Part shown: positions 45,458-53,906 of the stretch, one piece after another
Layout of the letters: every line of letters begins with the position of its first letter
Numbering within the stretch: the first letter of the stretch is position 1
From: Synechococcus sp. MIT S9220
GTDB lineage: Bacteria; Cyanobacteriota; Cyanobacteriia; PCC-6307; Cyanobiaceae
Assembly (NCBI RefSeq): GCF_014304815.1
Contig: NZ_CP047958.1
Span: forward strand, 310,001-374,000
Direction: 5' to 3'
Length of the DNA stretch: 64,000 nucleotides
Translations under genes and position numbers: made by a program
The notes under the pieces: generated by a model
Databases searched by the model: none
Told to the model about the DNA's origin: nothing
What the model saw: the letters and a program-made list of their open reading frames with translations, nothing else

Positions 45458-45961
45458 TCAGATCAGCTCGCTCAGGGCCCCTGAAGGCTGTTCAGAAGCC
45501 GGTCGGTCCCGAAGCATCTCGAAGTCGTTGAAGTCGAAACCTGGTCCGACACAGCAGCTCACCAGGGAGTACTGCCCCTCCGCGCGTGCGGCCATCCAGT
45601 GGCCAGCGGGCACCACGTGAACAGGATTGTGCATCGAGAGCACATGCTGCATGGCTTGGCCTCCGTCCGGTTCAAGAGTCCAGAGACTCAAGGGTGTTCC
45701 CTGGAGATGGGTCCAGACCTCATCGGCCTGATGCACGGCATGCCAACGGCTTCTGGACCCTGCATCCAGCAGGTAGAGGATGCTGGTGATGGCTGTTCGT
45801 TGCTGGCCATCGGCACGGGTGACCCGTGAAGAGCTCCGATAGAGCTCACGGAACCAGCCACCCTCTGGATGGGGTTCGAGGCTCCAGTCCTGAATCAGTT
45901 GATGGACGACCTCCATCGGTGAGTGGCTCGAAGATGGGGTCTCCTCTGAGATTGGCTCCAT
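45458..45961 (-). CDS. DUF985-family cupin
   Basis: 167 residues. The segment [20 protein letters not shown], then [26 protein letters not shown] and [27 protein letters not shown], matches cupins of the DUF985 family. The conserved His/Glu cupin ligands are present. It is the third gene of the betaine-synthesis operon: its start overlaps the stop of the sarcosine/dimethylglycine methyltransferase gene. Function unknown; a regulatory or product-handling role is inference. Confidence 0.82.
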   Translation of the reverse strand: MEPISEETPSSSHSPMEVVHQLIQDWSLEPHPEGGWFRELYRSSSRVTRADGQQRTAITSILYLLDAGSRSRWHAVHQADEVWTHLQGTPLSLWTLEPDGGQAMQHVLSMHNPVHVVPAGHWMAARAEGQYSLVSCCVGPGFDFNDFEMLRDRPASEQPSGALSELI

Positions 45962-46818
45962 CAGTTCAGGGGTTTACTGAAACGCATCAAGCCCCAGCTG
46001 AGCTTCCCTGACTGGCCACCATCAACCCAATGGCCTAGCCCGGCATCCATCCGCTCCAGATAAGCCGGCGTGATGCTGCGTTCCAAATCCTCACGGCGTC
46101 GTCGCAACTCCAGGCGGACCCTGTTGTAGTGCTCGATCAGCATCGGTGTGCGGTCATGCCATGCCGTACGCGTTAGCCCTGCCTCGGTAGCCCAGCGGTG
46201 ATACCGCTCTAATGATCCGAGATCCGCAAGGTGAATGCGATCGAGAATCGCCGTCAGTGAATCAGCATTGACACCATCGGCTGCCATGGGGTCGGTCATC
46301 ACCATCACGCCACCAGGTTTCAGCAAACGTGCTGCTTCCTGCATCACTGTCCGTCGGTCACCGGAGTGGAGAATCGCGTCCTGACTCCAAATCACATCGG
46401 CGCAGCCATCGGGGAGGGGAACTGCCTCGAAGGAAGCATCGTGAACGGTGATGCACTCAGAGAGACCGGCCTCTTGATTGAGCAGCCGATGTCGGTTGTT
46501 CTCAACGGCGGAGATGTTGATGGCATCCACCCGGATCCCAGGGCTGCTGCAGAGTCTCCTAGCGGCTCCCCCGTAGCCAGACCCGAAGTCCACCACCCTC
46601 AGCGTGGTCGCTTGGTTCGGGGGAAGAGGCTGGCCGATCAAGGCGATTAAGGCGTCGACAGTGCGACGGCTTGCGGTTGCGATCGGTTCCTCCGCACTCT
46701 CATAAAGGCCGATGTGAATGTCCTCGCCGCCCCAGATGCCTGCGTAAAACCGATCGGCATCATCACTGTCGTAGTAGTTGGCCGCGGTGCTGGCTGCTTC
46801 GGAATAGGTGCTCGTCAT
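45961..46818 (-). CDS. bsmB: sarcosine/dimethylglycine N-methyltransferase
   Basis: 285-residue SAM-dependent methyltransferase. SAM motif I reads RVVDFGSGYGGAARRL. IWSQDAILHSGDRRTVMQEAARLLKPGGVMVMTDPM and a C-terminal HYNRVRLELRRRREDL segment follow, all typical of SDMT. It carries out the last two methylations to glycine betaine. Three bases separate it from the upstream GSMT gene, and the cupin gene overlaps its stop. Confidence 0.93.
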   Translation of the reverse strand: MTSTYSEAASTAANYYDSDDADRFYAGIWGGEDIHIGLYESAEEPIATASRRTVDALIALIGQPLPPNQATTLRVVDFGSGYGGAARRLCSSPGIRVDAINISAVENNRHRLLNQEAGLSECITVHDASFEAVPLPDGCADVIWSQDAILHSGDRRTVMQEAARLLKPGGVMVMTDPMAADGVNADSLTAILDRIHLADLGSLERYHRWATEAGLTRTAWHDRTPMLIEHYNRVRLELRRRREDLERSITPAYLERMDAGLGHWVDGGQSGKLSWGLMRFSKPLN

Positions 46819-46821
46819 CGC

Positions 46822-47664
46822 TCAGATCGCTGTGATGTCGGTGTCGAACAGATATTCCTTCTCAGCGACATGCACGTAGAAGTCGGGATCATCGTGGCCG
46901 CGTTGATAGTCGCCATAGCTGGTGATCCGCTGGAAGCCCACCTCTCGCATCAGGCGCCGCACATAGCCGTGCCGCAGCGGGAACATGTTCAGGTGATAGG
47001 TGCTTCCATCGCTGAAGGCATAACGGAAACGGGCCAGTCCATCGTCAACGTGTTCCGGTCCCACTTCAACGTCTTTACCGCAATAGACATTGCTCTTGCC
47101 GCTTGTGGAGGTTCCCTCCAGCAGGCGGTCATAGTTGCGGTGATCAAGAATCAGAATGCCGTTGTGCTTCAGCACCGCGTAGTACTCGGCCAAGGCCTTT
47201 CGACGGTCTCGTTCGCGGAACAGGTGGGTGAATGAGTTACCCAGGCAGATCACGGCGTCGTACTCGCCGTGAATGTCGCGGTTCAGAAAGCGCCAGTCCG
47301 CATGAACCGTGCGCATCAGCAGATCGCGTTCCCGGGCGTTTTTGAAGGCACGGGCAAGCATGTTGGGGCTGCCATCCACGCTCACCACATCGAAGCCCTC
47401 GCGTAGCAGACGGACGGAATGGAAGCCCGTGCCTGTCGCCACATCCAGGACCGAGCGGGCGCCGTGCTCGTGCAGTAGGCGCACAAAGAAGTTGCCTTCA
47501 GCTTCTTCCCTGGCATCCCAATCAATCAGGCGATCCCAGCGGTCTGCGAATTGCTCAATGTATTCCTGCTGATAATGATCCGTTTCCCGGACGCGTTCGG
47601 GTCGCTGCCCGAAGCGTTGCGCATCACCGGATTCCGCTGAAGGGTGGCTTCTGAGTGTGGTCAT
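46822..47664 (-). CDS. bsmA: glycine/sarcosine N-methyltransferase
   Basis: 280-residue SAM-dependent methyltransferase. VRETDHYQQEYIEQFADRWD at the start, RSVLDVATGTGFHSVRLL (SAM motif I) and CLGNSFTHLF fit GSMT, which methylates glycine to sarcosine and then dimethylglycine. With the SDMT gene it forms a complete three-step betaine pathway. It is divergent from the betaine ABC transporter, 246 bases away. An inverted repeat in that gap may be an operator. Confidence 0.93.
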   Translation of the reverse strand: MTTLRSHPSAESGDAQRFGQRPERVRETDHYQQEYIEQFADRWDRLIDWDAREEAEGNFFVRLLHEHGARSVLDVATGTGFHSVRLLREGFDVVSVDGSPNMLARAFKNARERDLLMRTVHADWRFLNRDIHGEYDAVICLGNSFTHLFRERDRRKALAEYYAVLKHNGILILDHRNYDRLLEGTSTSGKSNVYCGKDVEVGPEHVDDGLARFRYAFSDGSTYHLNMFPLRHGYVRRLMREVGFQRITSYGDYQRGHDDPDFYVHVAEKEYLFDTDITAI

Positions 47665-47756
47665 GCCGGTCGGCTCCTCTACTGCGCGGGGGCGGTGCGA
47701 AGGACAGCAGCGGCGCTGTCTGACAGCTCGTTACCGACCCTCTGAGCTGTATCGAC

Positions 47757-47782
47757 GTTGCGAAACGGGCTCAATTCGCAAC
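47757..47782. promoter_or_regulatory. inverted repeat between betaine synthesis and uptake operons
   Basis: GTTGCGAA and TTCGCAAC, an exact 8-bp inverted repeat with a 10-base spacer, sit in the 246-base divergent intergenic region, 92 bases from the bsmA start and 128 from the proV-like start. A dimer-binding operator is plausible. The rest of the gap shows a TATAAG hexamer at 47877-47882 that may be the proV-like -10. Confidence 0.5.
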
Positions 47783-47910
47783 CTAATCACGGCGTTTGAA
47801 GCTGTCAGCTACGCAGATGAAGGCTTTGTGGAAAACGGATGGTGACTGACCGCTGATCAGCAGGTCAGGCCACTGCTATAAGCAGCTCAGGCTTGGGCGG
47901 AGGCTCTGAA

Positions 47911-49044
47911 GTGCAGTCAGAGATCTCCATCGAGTCGGTCTGGAAGCTGTTTGGCAAATCCTCTTCAGAGTTGATTGAGCAGCTGCGCTCAGGTGCGGAT
48001 CCTGAGGATCTTCATGCCAGTCGCGGCGTGCGGGCTGCTGTCCAGGATGTCTCGATGCAGGTTCGTGCCGGCGAGATCTTTGTGGTGATGGGTCTTTCCG
48101 GCTCAGGTAAATCCACCTTGCTGAGGATGCTGAATGGTCTGATCTCCCCCTGCGAGGGGGAGGTGACTGTCAAGGGTCGTTCGCTGAACTCGATGACGGC
48201 ACCCCAGCTCGCGGAGCTGCGGCGTCATCAGATGGCGATGGTTTTTCAGTCGTTCGCGCTCTTCCCCCATCGCAACGTGCTTGAAAATGCTGCTTTTGGT
48301 CTTGAGGTTGCGGGCATGGCTCGCAAGGCGAGGACTGATCGCGCCATGCAGGCACTTGAGCGTGTAGGACTGGCCGCAGAGGCCCGTAAAAGACCACGCG
48401 AGCTGTCCGGCGGTATGCAGCAAAGGGTCGGTTTAGCTAGGGCTCTGGCCCTTGATCCGCCGATTTTGCTCATGGATGAGGCCTTCTCTGCCTTGGACCC
48501 TTTGATCCGCAAGGACATGCAGGATCTGTTGCTGGACCTGCAGGCCGAGCACCGTCGCACGGTGGTGTTCATTTCCCATGATCTTGATGAGGCGATCAGG
48601 ATCGGTGACCGGATTGCCTTGATGCAGGCCGGGCGTCTATTGCAGTGCGACACCGCTCAGCGGTTGCTGCAGCATCCAGCCAATAACGAGGTCAGACGCT
48701 TTTTTCGCGACGTCGATGTGGCGTCCGTTCTGACAGTGGAAGCGATTGTGCAGCCTCCTCCTCGTCTGAGTGTTTGCGATGTGGGCGAACCTCTGCCTGA
48801 TGACGGGGTCGTCACGATGTATGTGACGGATCGTCTGCAGCATTTTCGCGGTCTGATCCGACCAGGTCTCGGCTGGGTCGACATGGCTGCCATCAAGACC
48901 TTGTCGATAGGCACATCGGTGAAGGCGGCCATTGATGTGGTGGCAACCAGTTCTGAGCCAGTGCCCGTGCTGGATGACGAGCAACGGCTGCTGGGCGTGA
49001 TCAGCGCGCGTCAGTTGCTGCTTGCAATGGAGGCAGGCGGTTGA
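47911..49044 (+). CDS. proV: glycine betaine/proline ABC transporter ATP-binding protein
   Basis: 377-residue ATPase of a ProU/OpuA-type importer. It has the ProV-specific N-terminal helix (VWKLFGKSSSELIEQLRSG), Walker A GLSGSGKST, Q-loop VFQSFALFPHRNVLENAAFG, signature LSGGMQQRVGLARALA and Walker B ILLMDEAFSALDP. A CBS-type domain occupies the last 100 residues. The GTG at 47911 is preceded by a GGAGG site 8 bases upstream; an alternative TTG lies at 47893. It is followed by the permease with a four-base overlap. Confidence 0.93.
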   Translation: MQSEISIESVWKLFGKSSSELIEQLRSGADPEDLHASRGVRAAVQDVSMQVRAGEIFVVMGLSGSGKSTLLRMLNGLISPCEGEVTVKGRSLNSMTAPQLAELRRHQMAMVFQSFALFPHRNVLENAAFGLEVAGMARKARTDRAMQALERVGLAAEARKRPRELSGGMQQRVGLARALALDPPILLMDEAFSALDPLIRKDMQDLLLDLQAEHRRTVVFISHDLDEAIRIGDRIALMQAGRLLQCDTAQRLLQHPANNEVRRFFRDVDVASVLTVEAIVQPPPRLSVCDVGEPLPDDGVVTMYVTDRLQHFRGLIRPGLGWVDMAAIKTLSIGTSVKAAIDVVATSSEPVPVLDDEQRLLGVISARQLLLAMEAGG

Positions 49045-49940
49045 CGCTGATCCTTGCTGCTGCTCATCAACCCGGTTGGCTTGGTCAGGCGATCGATCTT
49101 TCTGTTGAGTGGTTGTTGGCCAACGCCCAGGGATTGTTTGATCTGATCAAGGTGTCGGTGCTGGCCCTGGTCTCTGTCACTGAAATGGTGTTGGAGTGGC
49201 CACCGGCCTGGATGTTCGCTCTGATTACCGCGGCGCTGGGGTTCTGGCGCGTCAATGGTGGGTTCGCGCTGTTCGTTCTGCTCGGCTTCAATTTGGTGCT
49301 CTCTATGGCGCTTTGGAGCGAGATGATCGCCACCCTTTCGCTGGTGATCACAGCCTCCGGTCTGGCTCTGTTGATCGGCCTGCCGCTGGGCATTCTCTCG
49401 GCACGTTCACGATTGGTCTGGAGGCTGGTGCGTCCCTGTTTGGATCTGATGCAGACGATGCCTGCTTTTGTTTATCTGATTCCAGCAGTGATGTTGTTCA
49501 GCACGGGTGCAGTTCCTTCAATTCTCGCCACTTTGATCTTCGCCATGCCGCCGGTGGTCCGGCTCACGCATCTGGGAATCATCCAGGTTCCGGATGACCT
49601 GATCGAAGCCGGTCGCTCCTTCGGCTGCAGCGATCGCCAGTTGCTCTGGAAGGTGCAGATGCCCAGTGCCATTCCCACCGTGATGACCGGGGTCAATCAG
49701 ACGATCATGTTGTCTCTGTCAATGGTCGTGATCGCTTCGATGATCGGTGGCGGAGGTCTCGGTGATGTGGTGTTGCGTGGGATTCAGCAACTTGATGTGG
49801 GGATGGGGTTTGAAGGTGGGATCGCCGTGGTGATCTTGGCGGTGATCCTCGACCGTCTCAGTCAGAGCTTCGCCGGGCGACGCGGATCATCATTTCAACA
49901 ACGCCTGCGCGCATGGATGGCTGTTTGGAGGTCGTCATGA
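49041..49940 (+). CDS. proW: glycine betaine/proline ABC transporter permease
   Basis: 299-residue inner-membrane permease with about six or seven helices. The EAA loop appears as LIEAGRSFGCSDRQLLWKVQMPSAIPTVMTGV, and PLGILSARSRLVWRLVRPCLDLMQTMPAFVYLIPAVMLF is typical of ProW/OpuAB. It starts with TTG at 49041 overlapping the ATPase stop and overlaps the binding-protein gene, so the three genes are an operon. Confidence 0.92.
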   Translation: MTLILAAAHQPGWLGQAIDLSVEWLLANAQGLFDLIKVSVLALVSVTEMVLEWPPAWMFALITAALGFWRVNGGFALFVLLGFNLVLSMALWSEMIATLSLVITASGLALLIGLPLGILSARSRLVWRLVRPCLDLMQTMPAFVYLIPAVMLFSTGAVPSILATLIFAMPPVVRLTHLGIIQVPDDLIEAGRSFGCSDRQLLWKVQMPSAIPTVMTGVNQTIMLSLSMVVIASMIGGGGLGDVVLRGIQQLDVGMGFEGGIAVVILAVILDRLSQSFAGRRGSSFQQRLRAWMAVWRSS

Positions 49941-50917
49941 GCGGTCGACAGATCCGACGACGAGCTGTCCTGCTCGGAGGCCTGGGGGTCGCGGGGATCT
50001 CCGCAGCCAGCTTGGTCAAGCTCAGTGCACCATCCTCCTCGGTGAGCTTTTCGCCCCCCGCTGGCAAGGGAGGTGTGGAGGGCTCACGCAGCTCGCTGCC
50101 CAGTTCTGCATCCGCAAGACCCACACTGCGCCTTGGTTGGTCACCCTGGGCTGACGCTGAGGTGGTGAGCCTCATTGCTCAGAGAGTGATCCAACAGGCT
50201 TACGACGTGAATGTTGAGCGCGTGCTTGCCGACATCGGTATCCAGTACGCCTCCATCGCTCGCGGTGATCTGGATCTGATGCTGATGGCATGGTTGCCGT
50301 TGACGCACCGTGACTATTACCGGCGGGTGCGCGATCGGGTCGTCGATTTCGGTTCGATGTATTCAGGCCGTCTGGGCTGGGTGGTGCCGGATTACGTACC
50401 TGCCTCGGAGCTCTCTGCGATACCTGATTTACGCGACCCTTCCCTGGCGCGGCGGTTCGACAACCGCGTGCAGGGGATTGATCCTGGCTCGGGCCTGAAT
50501 CAGGCCTCGGCTGAGGCACTCAAGAACTATCGCCTCAACGATCTGGAGCTGGTTGCGTCAAGCAGTGCTGCCATGACGGCGGTGCTTGATCAGGCCATCC
50601 GCAAGCAACGGTGGGTGGTGGTCACCAGCTGGACGCCGCATTGGATGTTCGCTCGTTATAGGTTGCGTTTCCTTCAGGATCCACAACGGGTGTTTGGCGG
50701 TATCGAGTGGATTCATGCGCTCGGTCGCCCTCAGCTGGATTTAGATATGCAAGATCTGGCTGGTTTCCTCACTCGCTTCCATTTGCCCGATCAGGAGATG
50801 TCGGATTTGCTGTTTCAGGCCAATGATCAGACGGCTGAGGCTGCGGTGGATGACTACATCGCCTCCCATCCGGCACGGGTTCGGTACTGGGTCACTGGTG
50901 ACATATCGGCAACTTGA
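49937..50917 (+). CDS. proX: glycine betaine ABC transporter substrate-binding protein
   Basis: 326-residue OpuAC-type binding protein. The N-terminus MSGRQIRRRAVLLGGLGVAG has a twin-arginine-like RRAVL motif followed by a hydrophobic stretch, suggesting Tat export or membrane anchoring. The ligand-binding body shows LGWSPWADAEVVSLIAQRV, MLMAWLPLTHRDYY, IDPGSG and the aromatic TSWTPHWMFARY stretch used to cage the trimethylammonium group. ATG 49937 follows a GGAGG site by 5 bases; ATG 49913 is an alternative. Confidence 0.9.
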   Translation: MSGRQIRRRAVLLGGLGVAGISAASLVKLSAPSSSVSFSPPAGKGGVEGSRSSLPSSASARPTLRLGWSPWADAEVVSLIAQRVIQQAYDVNVERVLADIGIQYASIARGDLDLMLMAWLPLTHRDYYRRVRDRVVDFGSMYSGRLGWVVPDYVPASELSAIPDLRDPSLARRFDNRVQGIDPGSGLNQASAEALKNYRLNDLELVASSSAAMTAVLDQAIRKQRWVVVTSWTPHWMFARYRLRFLQDPQRVFGGIEWIHALGRPQLDLDMQDLAGFLTRFHLPDQEMSDLLFQANDQTAEAAVDDYIASHPARVRYWVTGDISAT

Positions 50918-50972
50918 GCCGTTGCATTGCTCCCTGATCTGAGAGCTCACTGACCGACCAGGCAGCCAGCAA

Positions 50973-50998
50973 AAAGCCCCCTCGTGAGAGGGGGCTTT
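50973..50998. terminator. bidirectional terminator between proX and psbA
   Basis: AAAGCCCCCTC-GTGA-GAGGGGGCTTT: an 11-bp stem with a four-base loop and A/T-flanked ends, placed 56 bases after the proX stop and 38 bases after the psbA stop (convergent genes). It can serve either transcript. Confidence 0.9.
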
Positions 50999-51035
50999 CC
51001 GATTCAGTTGACCTGAATCGTTTGTTGATTCCAGA

Positions 51036-52115
51036 TCAACCGATGGCGGGAGCTTGCAGAGCCACAGGAGTGGACTCAGCAGCAGCCAGGTCGAGGGGGA
51101 AGTTGTGAGCGTTGCGCTCGTGCATGACTTCCATGCCGAGGTTGGCGCGGTTCAGCACATCAGCCCAGGTGTTCAGGACGCGGCCCTGACCATCAAGGAT
51201 GGACTGGTTGAAGTTGAAACCGTTCAGGTTGAAGGCCATGGTTGACACGCCAAGGGCGGTGAACCAGATGCCGACAACGGGCCAGGCAGCCAGGAAGAAG
51301 TGCAGGCTACGGCTGTTGTTGAACGACGCGTATTGGAAGATCAGGCGACCGAAGTAACCGTGGGCAGCCACGATGTTGTAGGTCTCTTCCTCTTGGCCGA
51401 ACTTGTAGCCGTAGTTCTGGGACTCGCTCTCGGTTGTTTCACGAACCAAGGAGGAGGTCACCAGTGAACCGTGCATGGCGGAGAACAGTGAACCACCGAA
51501 GACGCCAGCCACACCAAGCATGTGGAAGGGGTGCATCAGGATGTTGTGCTCGGCCTGGAACACCAACATGAAGTTGAAGGTGCCGGAGATGCCCAGGGGC
51601 ATGCCGTCAGAGAAGGAACCCTGACCGAAGGGGTAAACCAGGAACACGGCGGAGGCAGCAGCCACAGGTGCGCTGTAAGCAACGCAGATCCAGGGGCGCA
51701 TGCCGAGGCGGTAGGAGAGTTCCCACTCGCGACCCATGTAGCAGAAGATGCCGATCAGGAAGTGAAAGACAACCAGCTGGTAAGGACCGCCGTTGTACAG
51801 CCACTCGTCGAGAGAAGCAGCTTCCCAGATGGGATAGAAGTGAAGGCCGATGGCATTCGAGGAGGGAACAACAGCACCAGAGATGATGTTGTTGCCATAG
51901 ATCAGGGAGCCAGCAACGGGCTCACGGATGCCGTCGATGTCGACGGGGGGTGCTGCGATGAACGCAACGATGAAACAGGTGGTGGCAGCCAGCAGGGTGG
52001 GGATCATCAGCACACCGAACCAGCCCACATAGAGGCGGTTGTTGGTGGAGGTGACCCACTCGCAGAACTGCTGCCAGCCATTAGCGCCGGAGCGCTGCTG
52101 AATGGTGGTGGTCAT
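51036..52115 (-). CDS. psbA: photosystem II D1 protein (high-light, Glu130 type)
   Basis: 359-residue reaction-centre protein. Chlorophyll-ligand His118, redox Tyr161 and the Mn-cluster ligand Asp170 are at their expected positions. The C-terminus ([19 protein letters not shown]) has the normal Ala344 processing site. Residue 130 is Glu, which in cyanobacteria marks the high-light/stress isoform D1:2; D1:1 has Gln. The start lies behind a structured leader. A terminator is shared with proX. Confidence 0.97.
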   Translation of the reverse strand: MTTTIQQRSGANGWQQFCEWVTSTNNRLYVGWFGVLMIPTLLAATTCFIVAFIAAPPVDIDGIREPVAGSLIYGNNIISGAVVPSSNAIGLHFYPIWEAASLDEWLYNGGPYQLVVFHFLIGIFCYMGREWELSYRLGMRPWICVAYSAPVAAASAVFLVYPFGQGSFSDGMPLGISGTFNFMLVFQAEHNILMHPFHMLGVAGVFGGSLFSAMHGSLVTSSLVRETTESESQNYGYKFGQEEETYNIVAAHGYFGRLIFQYASFNNSRSLHFFLAAWPVVGIWFTALGVSTMAFNLNGFNFNQSILDGQGRVLNTWADVLNRANLGMEVMHERNAHNFPLDLAAAESTPVALQAPAIG

Positions 52116-52131
52116 GAGAACGGGAAAGAAT

Positions 52132-52172
52132 GTCTCCGAGGAGACGGTTACGGAAGGGCAGGAAGCCCTGCC
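52132..52172 (-). promoter_or_regulatory. structured 5' leader of psbA
   Basis: On the transcript, GGCAGG-GCTT-CCTGCC (52172-52157) begins at the predicted 5' end, and a second inverted repeat GTCTCC-TC-GGAGAC (52145-52132) lies closer to the ATG. The second hairpin contains the only GGAG ribosome-binding-like stretch, about 18 bases before the start codon. Such structure could control stability or translation. Confidence 0.55.
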
Positions 52173-52179
52173 AAGCGTG

Positions 52180-52209
52180 ATTGTAAAGCAACATTGCGCA
52201 AGATGTCGC
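52180..52209 (-). promoter_or_regulatory. predicted psbA promoter
   Basis: TACAAT (52185-52180) preceded after 18 bases by GCGACA (52209-52204). The -10 is one base from consensus and the -35 matches at four of six positions. Transcription would start near 52173, exactly at the first leader hairpin. Confidence 0.55.
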
Positions 52210-52289
52210 TTGCTTTATGAAGCCGACGTGAAGAACCATTGAGACCTCGCTCAGGCGTTCTCAGGGACGTGGTTGTTAGCGTCCAAGCC

Positions 52290-53906
52290 ATGCAAGGCCT
52301 TCTGCAACCGCCTGAGCTCCTGACTCAGCCCAAGCATTCCGGCGAAAGGGTGCTGCTAGTCAGGCTGCCTTGCAACCCCATTTTTCCGATTGGCCCGATC
52401 TATCTGGCTGATCACCTACACAAGTGCTTTCCAGGAATCCCCCAGCGGATTCTCGACTTGGCGGCGTTACCGGTTCTGGACGTGCACCGGGTTCTGCGCA
52501 TCACGATTGACCAATTCCGCCCCACACTTTTGGTGTTTTCCTGGCGGGACATTCAGATCTATGCCCCTGTTGATGGTCGGGGTGGCAACCCACTGCAGAA
52601 CTCGTTTGAAGTCTTCTACGCCCGCAATCCCCTGAAGCGTTTGCACGGTGCATTAGGTGGACTCCGCCTGATGACCAGCCATTACGGAGAGCTCTCCCGC
52701 AATCAGGCTCTGGTGCGCAGAGGGCTTCGTCAAGCAAGGCGTCATCGCCCTGAAGCCAGGGCCGTGCTTGGCGGCGGCGCCGTCAGCGTGTTCTATGAAC
52801 AGCTCGGACGTTCTCTGCCCAAGGGAACGATTGTGTCCGTGGGCGAGGGCGAGCCTCTTCTGGAGAAACTGCTTCTCGGTCAATCACTGGATGGAGAGCG
52901 CTGTTTCGTGGTTGGTGACCCCCCTCGGCCGGGGCTGATCCATGAGCAACCGGAGAGTCGACCGAAAACGGCATGCGACTACGACTACATCGCCTCGATT
53001 TGGCCCCAGCTCGATTGGTACCTCGAGGCCGGTGATTTCTACGTCGGAGTGCAGACCAAACGTGGCTGTCCCCATAACTGCTGTTATTGCGTTTACACGG
53101 CTGTGGAGGGCAAGCAGGTGCGTCTGAACCCTGTTCAAGCAGTGGTTTCGGAGATGCGTCAGCTCTACGACAGAGGTGTTCGAGGCTTTTGGTTCACCGA
53201 CGCTCAATTCATTCCGGCTAAGCGCTACATCGAGGACGCCAAGGAGCTGTTACGTGCCATCAAGGCTGAGGGTCTGACCGACATCCGTTGGGCTGCCTAT
53301 ATCAGGGCCGACAATTTGGATCCAGAACTGGCTCAGCTGATGGTGGAGACCGGGATGAGCTACTTCGAGATCGGCATCACGTCGGGGTCGCAGGAGCTCG
53401 TGCGCAAAATGCGGATGGGCTACAACCTGCGCACGGTTCTGGAAAGTTGCAGGATGCTTGCGGAAGCTGGCTTCCGTGACCATGTGTCGGTGAACTATTC
53501 GTTCAACGTGATCGACGAGCGTCCGGAGACGATCCGCCAGACCGTTGCTTATCACCGTGAGCTGGAGCGCATCTTCGGCGCAGATCTTGTTGAGCCCGCG
53601 ATTTTCTTCATCGGGCTGCAGCCCCACACTCATCTTGAGCAGTATGGATTCGATCAGGGTCTGATCAAACCCGGTTACAACCCCATGAGCATGATGCCCT
53701 GGACGGCGCGCAAGCTTCTCTGGAATCCAGAGCCGATGGGAAGCACGTTCGGCAGAATCTGTTTAGAGGCTTTTGACCTTGATCCTTCCGATTTCGGCCG
53801 AACCGTGATGTCACTGCTTGAGAGGGATTACGGCGTGGCTCCTCTGCAGGAAGCACTCCGTGCACCGCTTCAGGGTCGAGCTGCTTTGGCCAAAGCCGTG
53901 AGCTGA
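52290..53906 (+). CDS. B12-binding-type radical SAM protein
   Basis: 538 residues. The N-terminal part (ERVLLVRLPCNPIFPIGPIYLADHL, then VLGGGAVSVFYEQLGRSLP) resembles a cobalamin-binding Rossmann domain. The radical SAM cluster motif is RGCPHNCCYC (CxxxCxxC), followed by FTDAQFIPAKRYIEDA, YIRADNLDPEL and FEIGITSGSQELVRKMRMGYN. BchE-like oxidative cyclases share this layout, but the reaction here is unknown. It is divergent from psbA. ATG at 52290 is chosen; a TTG at 52239 would add 17 residues. The 3' end overlaps the CPBP gene by 37 bases. Confidence 0.85.
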   Translation: MQGLLQPPELLTQPKHSGERVLLVRLPCNPIFPIGPIYLADHLHKCFPGIPQRILDLAALPVLDVHRVLRITIDQFRPTLLVFSWRDIQIYAPVDGRGGNPLQNSFEVFYARNPLKRLHGALGGLRLMTSHYGELSRNQALVRRGLRQARRHRPEARAVLGGGAVSVFYEQLGRSLPKGTIVSVGEGEPLLEKLLLGQSLDGERCFVVGDPPRPGLIHEQPESRPKTACDYDYIASIWPQLDWYLEAGDFYVGVQTKRGCPHNCCYCVYTAVEGKQVRLNPVQAVVSEMRQLYDRGVRGFWFTDAQFIPAKRYIEDAKELLRAIKAEGLTDIRWAAYIRADNLDPELAQLMVETGMSYFEIGITSGSQELVRKMRMGYNLRTVLESCRMLAEAGFRDHVSVNYSFNVIDERPETIRQTVAYHRELERIFGADLVEPAIFFIGLQPHTHLEQYGFDQGLIKPGYNPMSMMPWTARKLLWNPEPMGSTFGRICLEAFDLDPSDFGRTVMSLLERDYGVAPLQEALRAPLQGRAALAKAVS

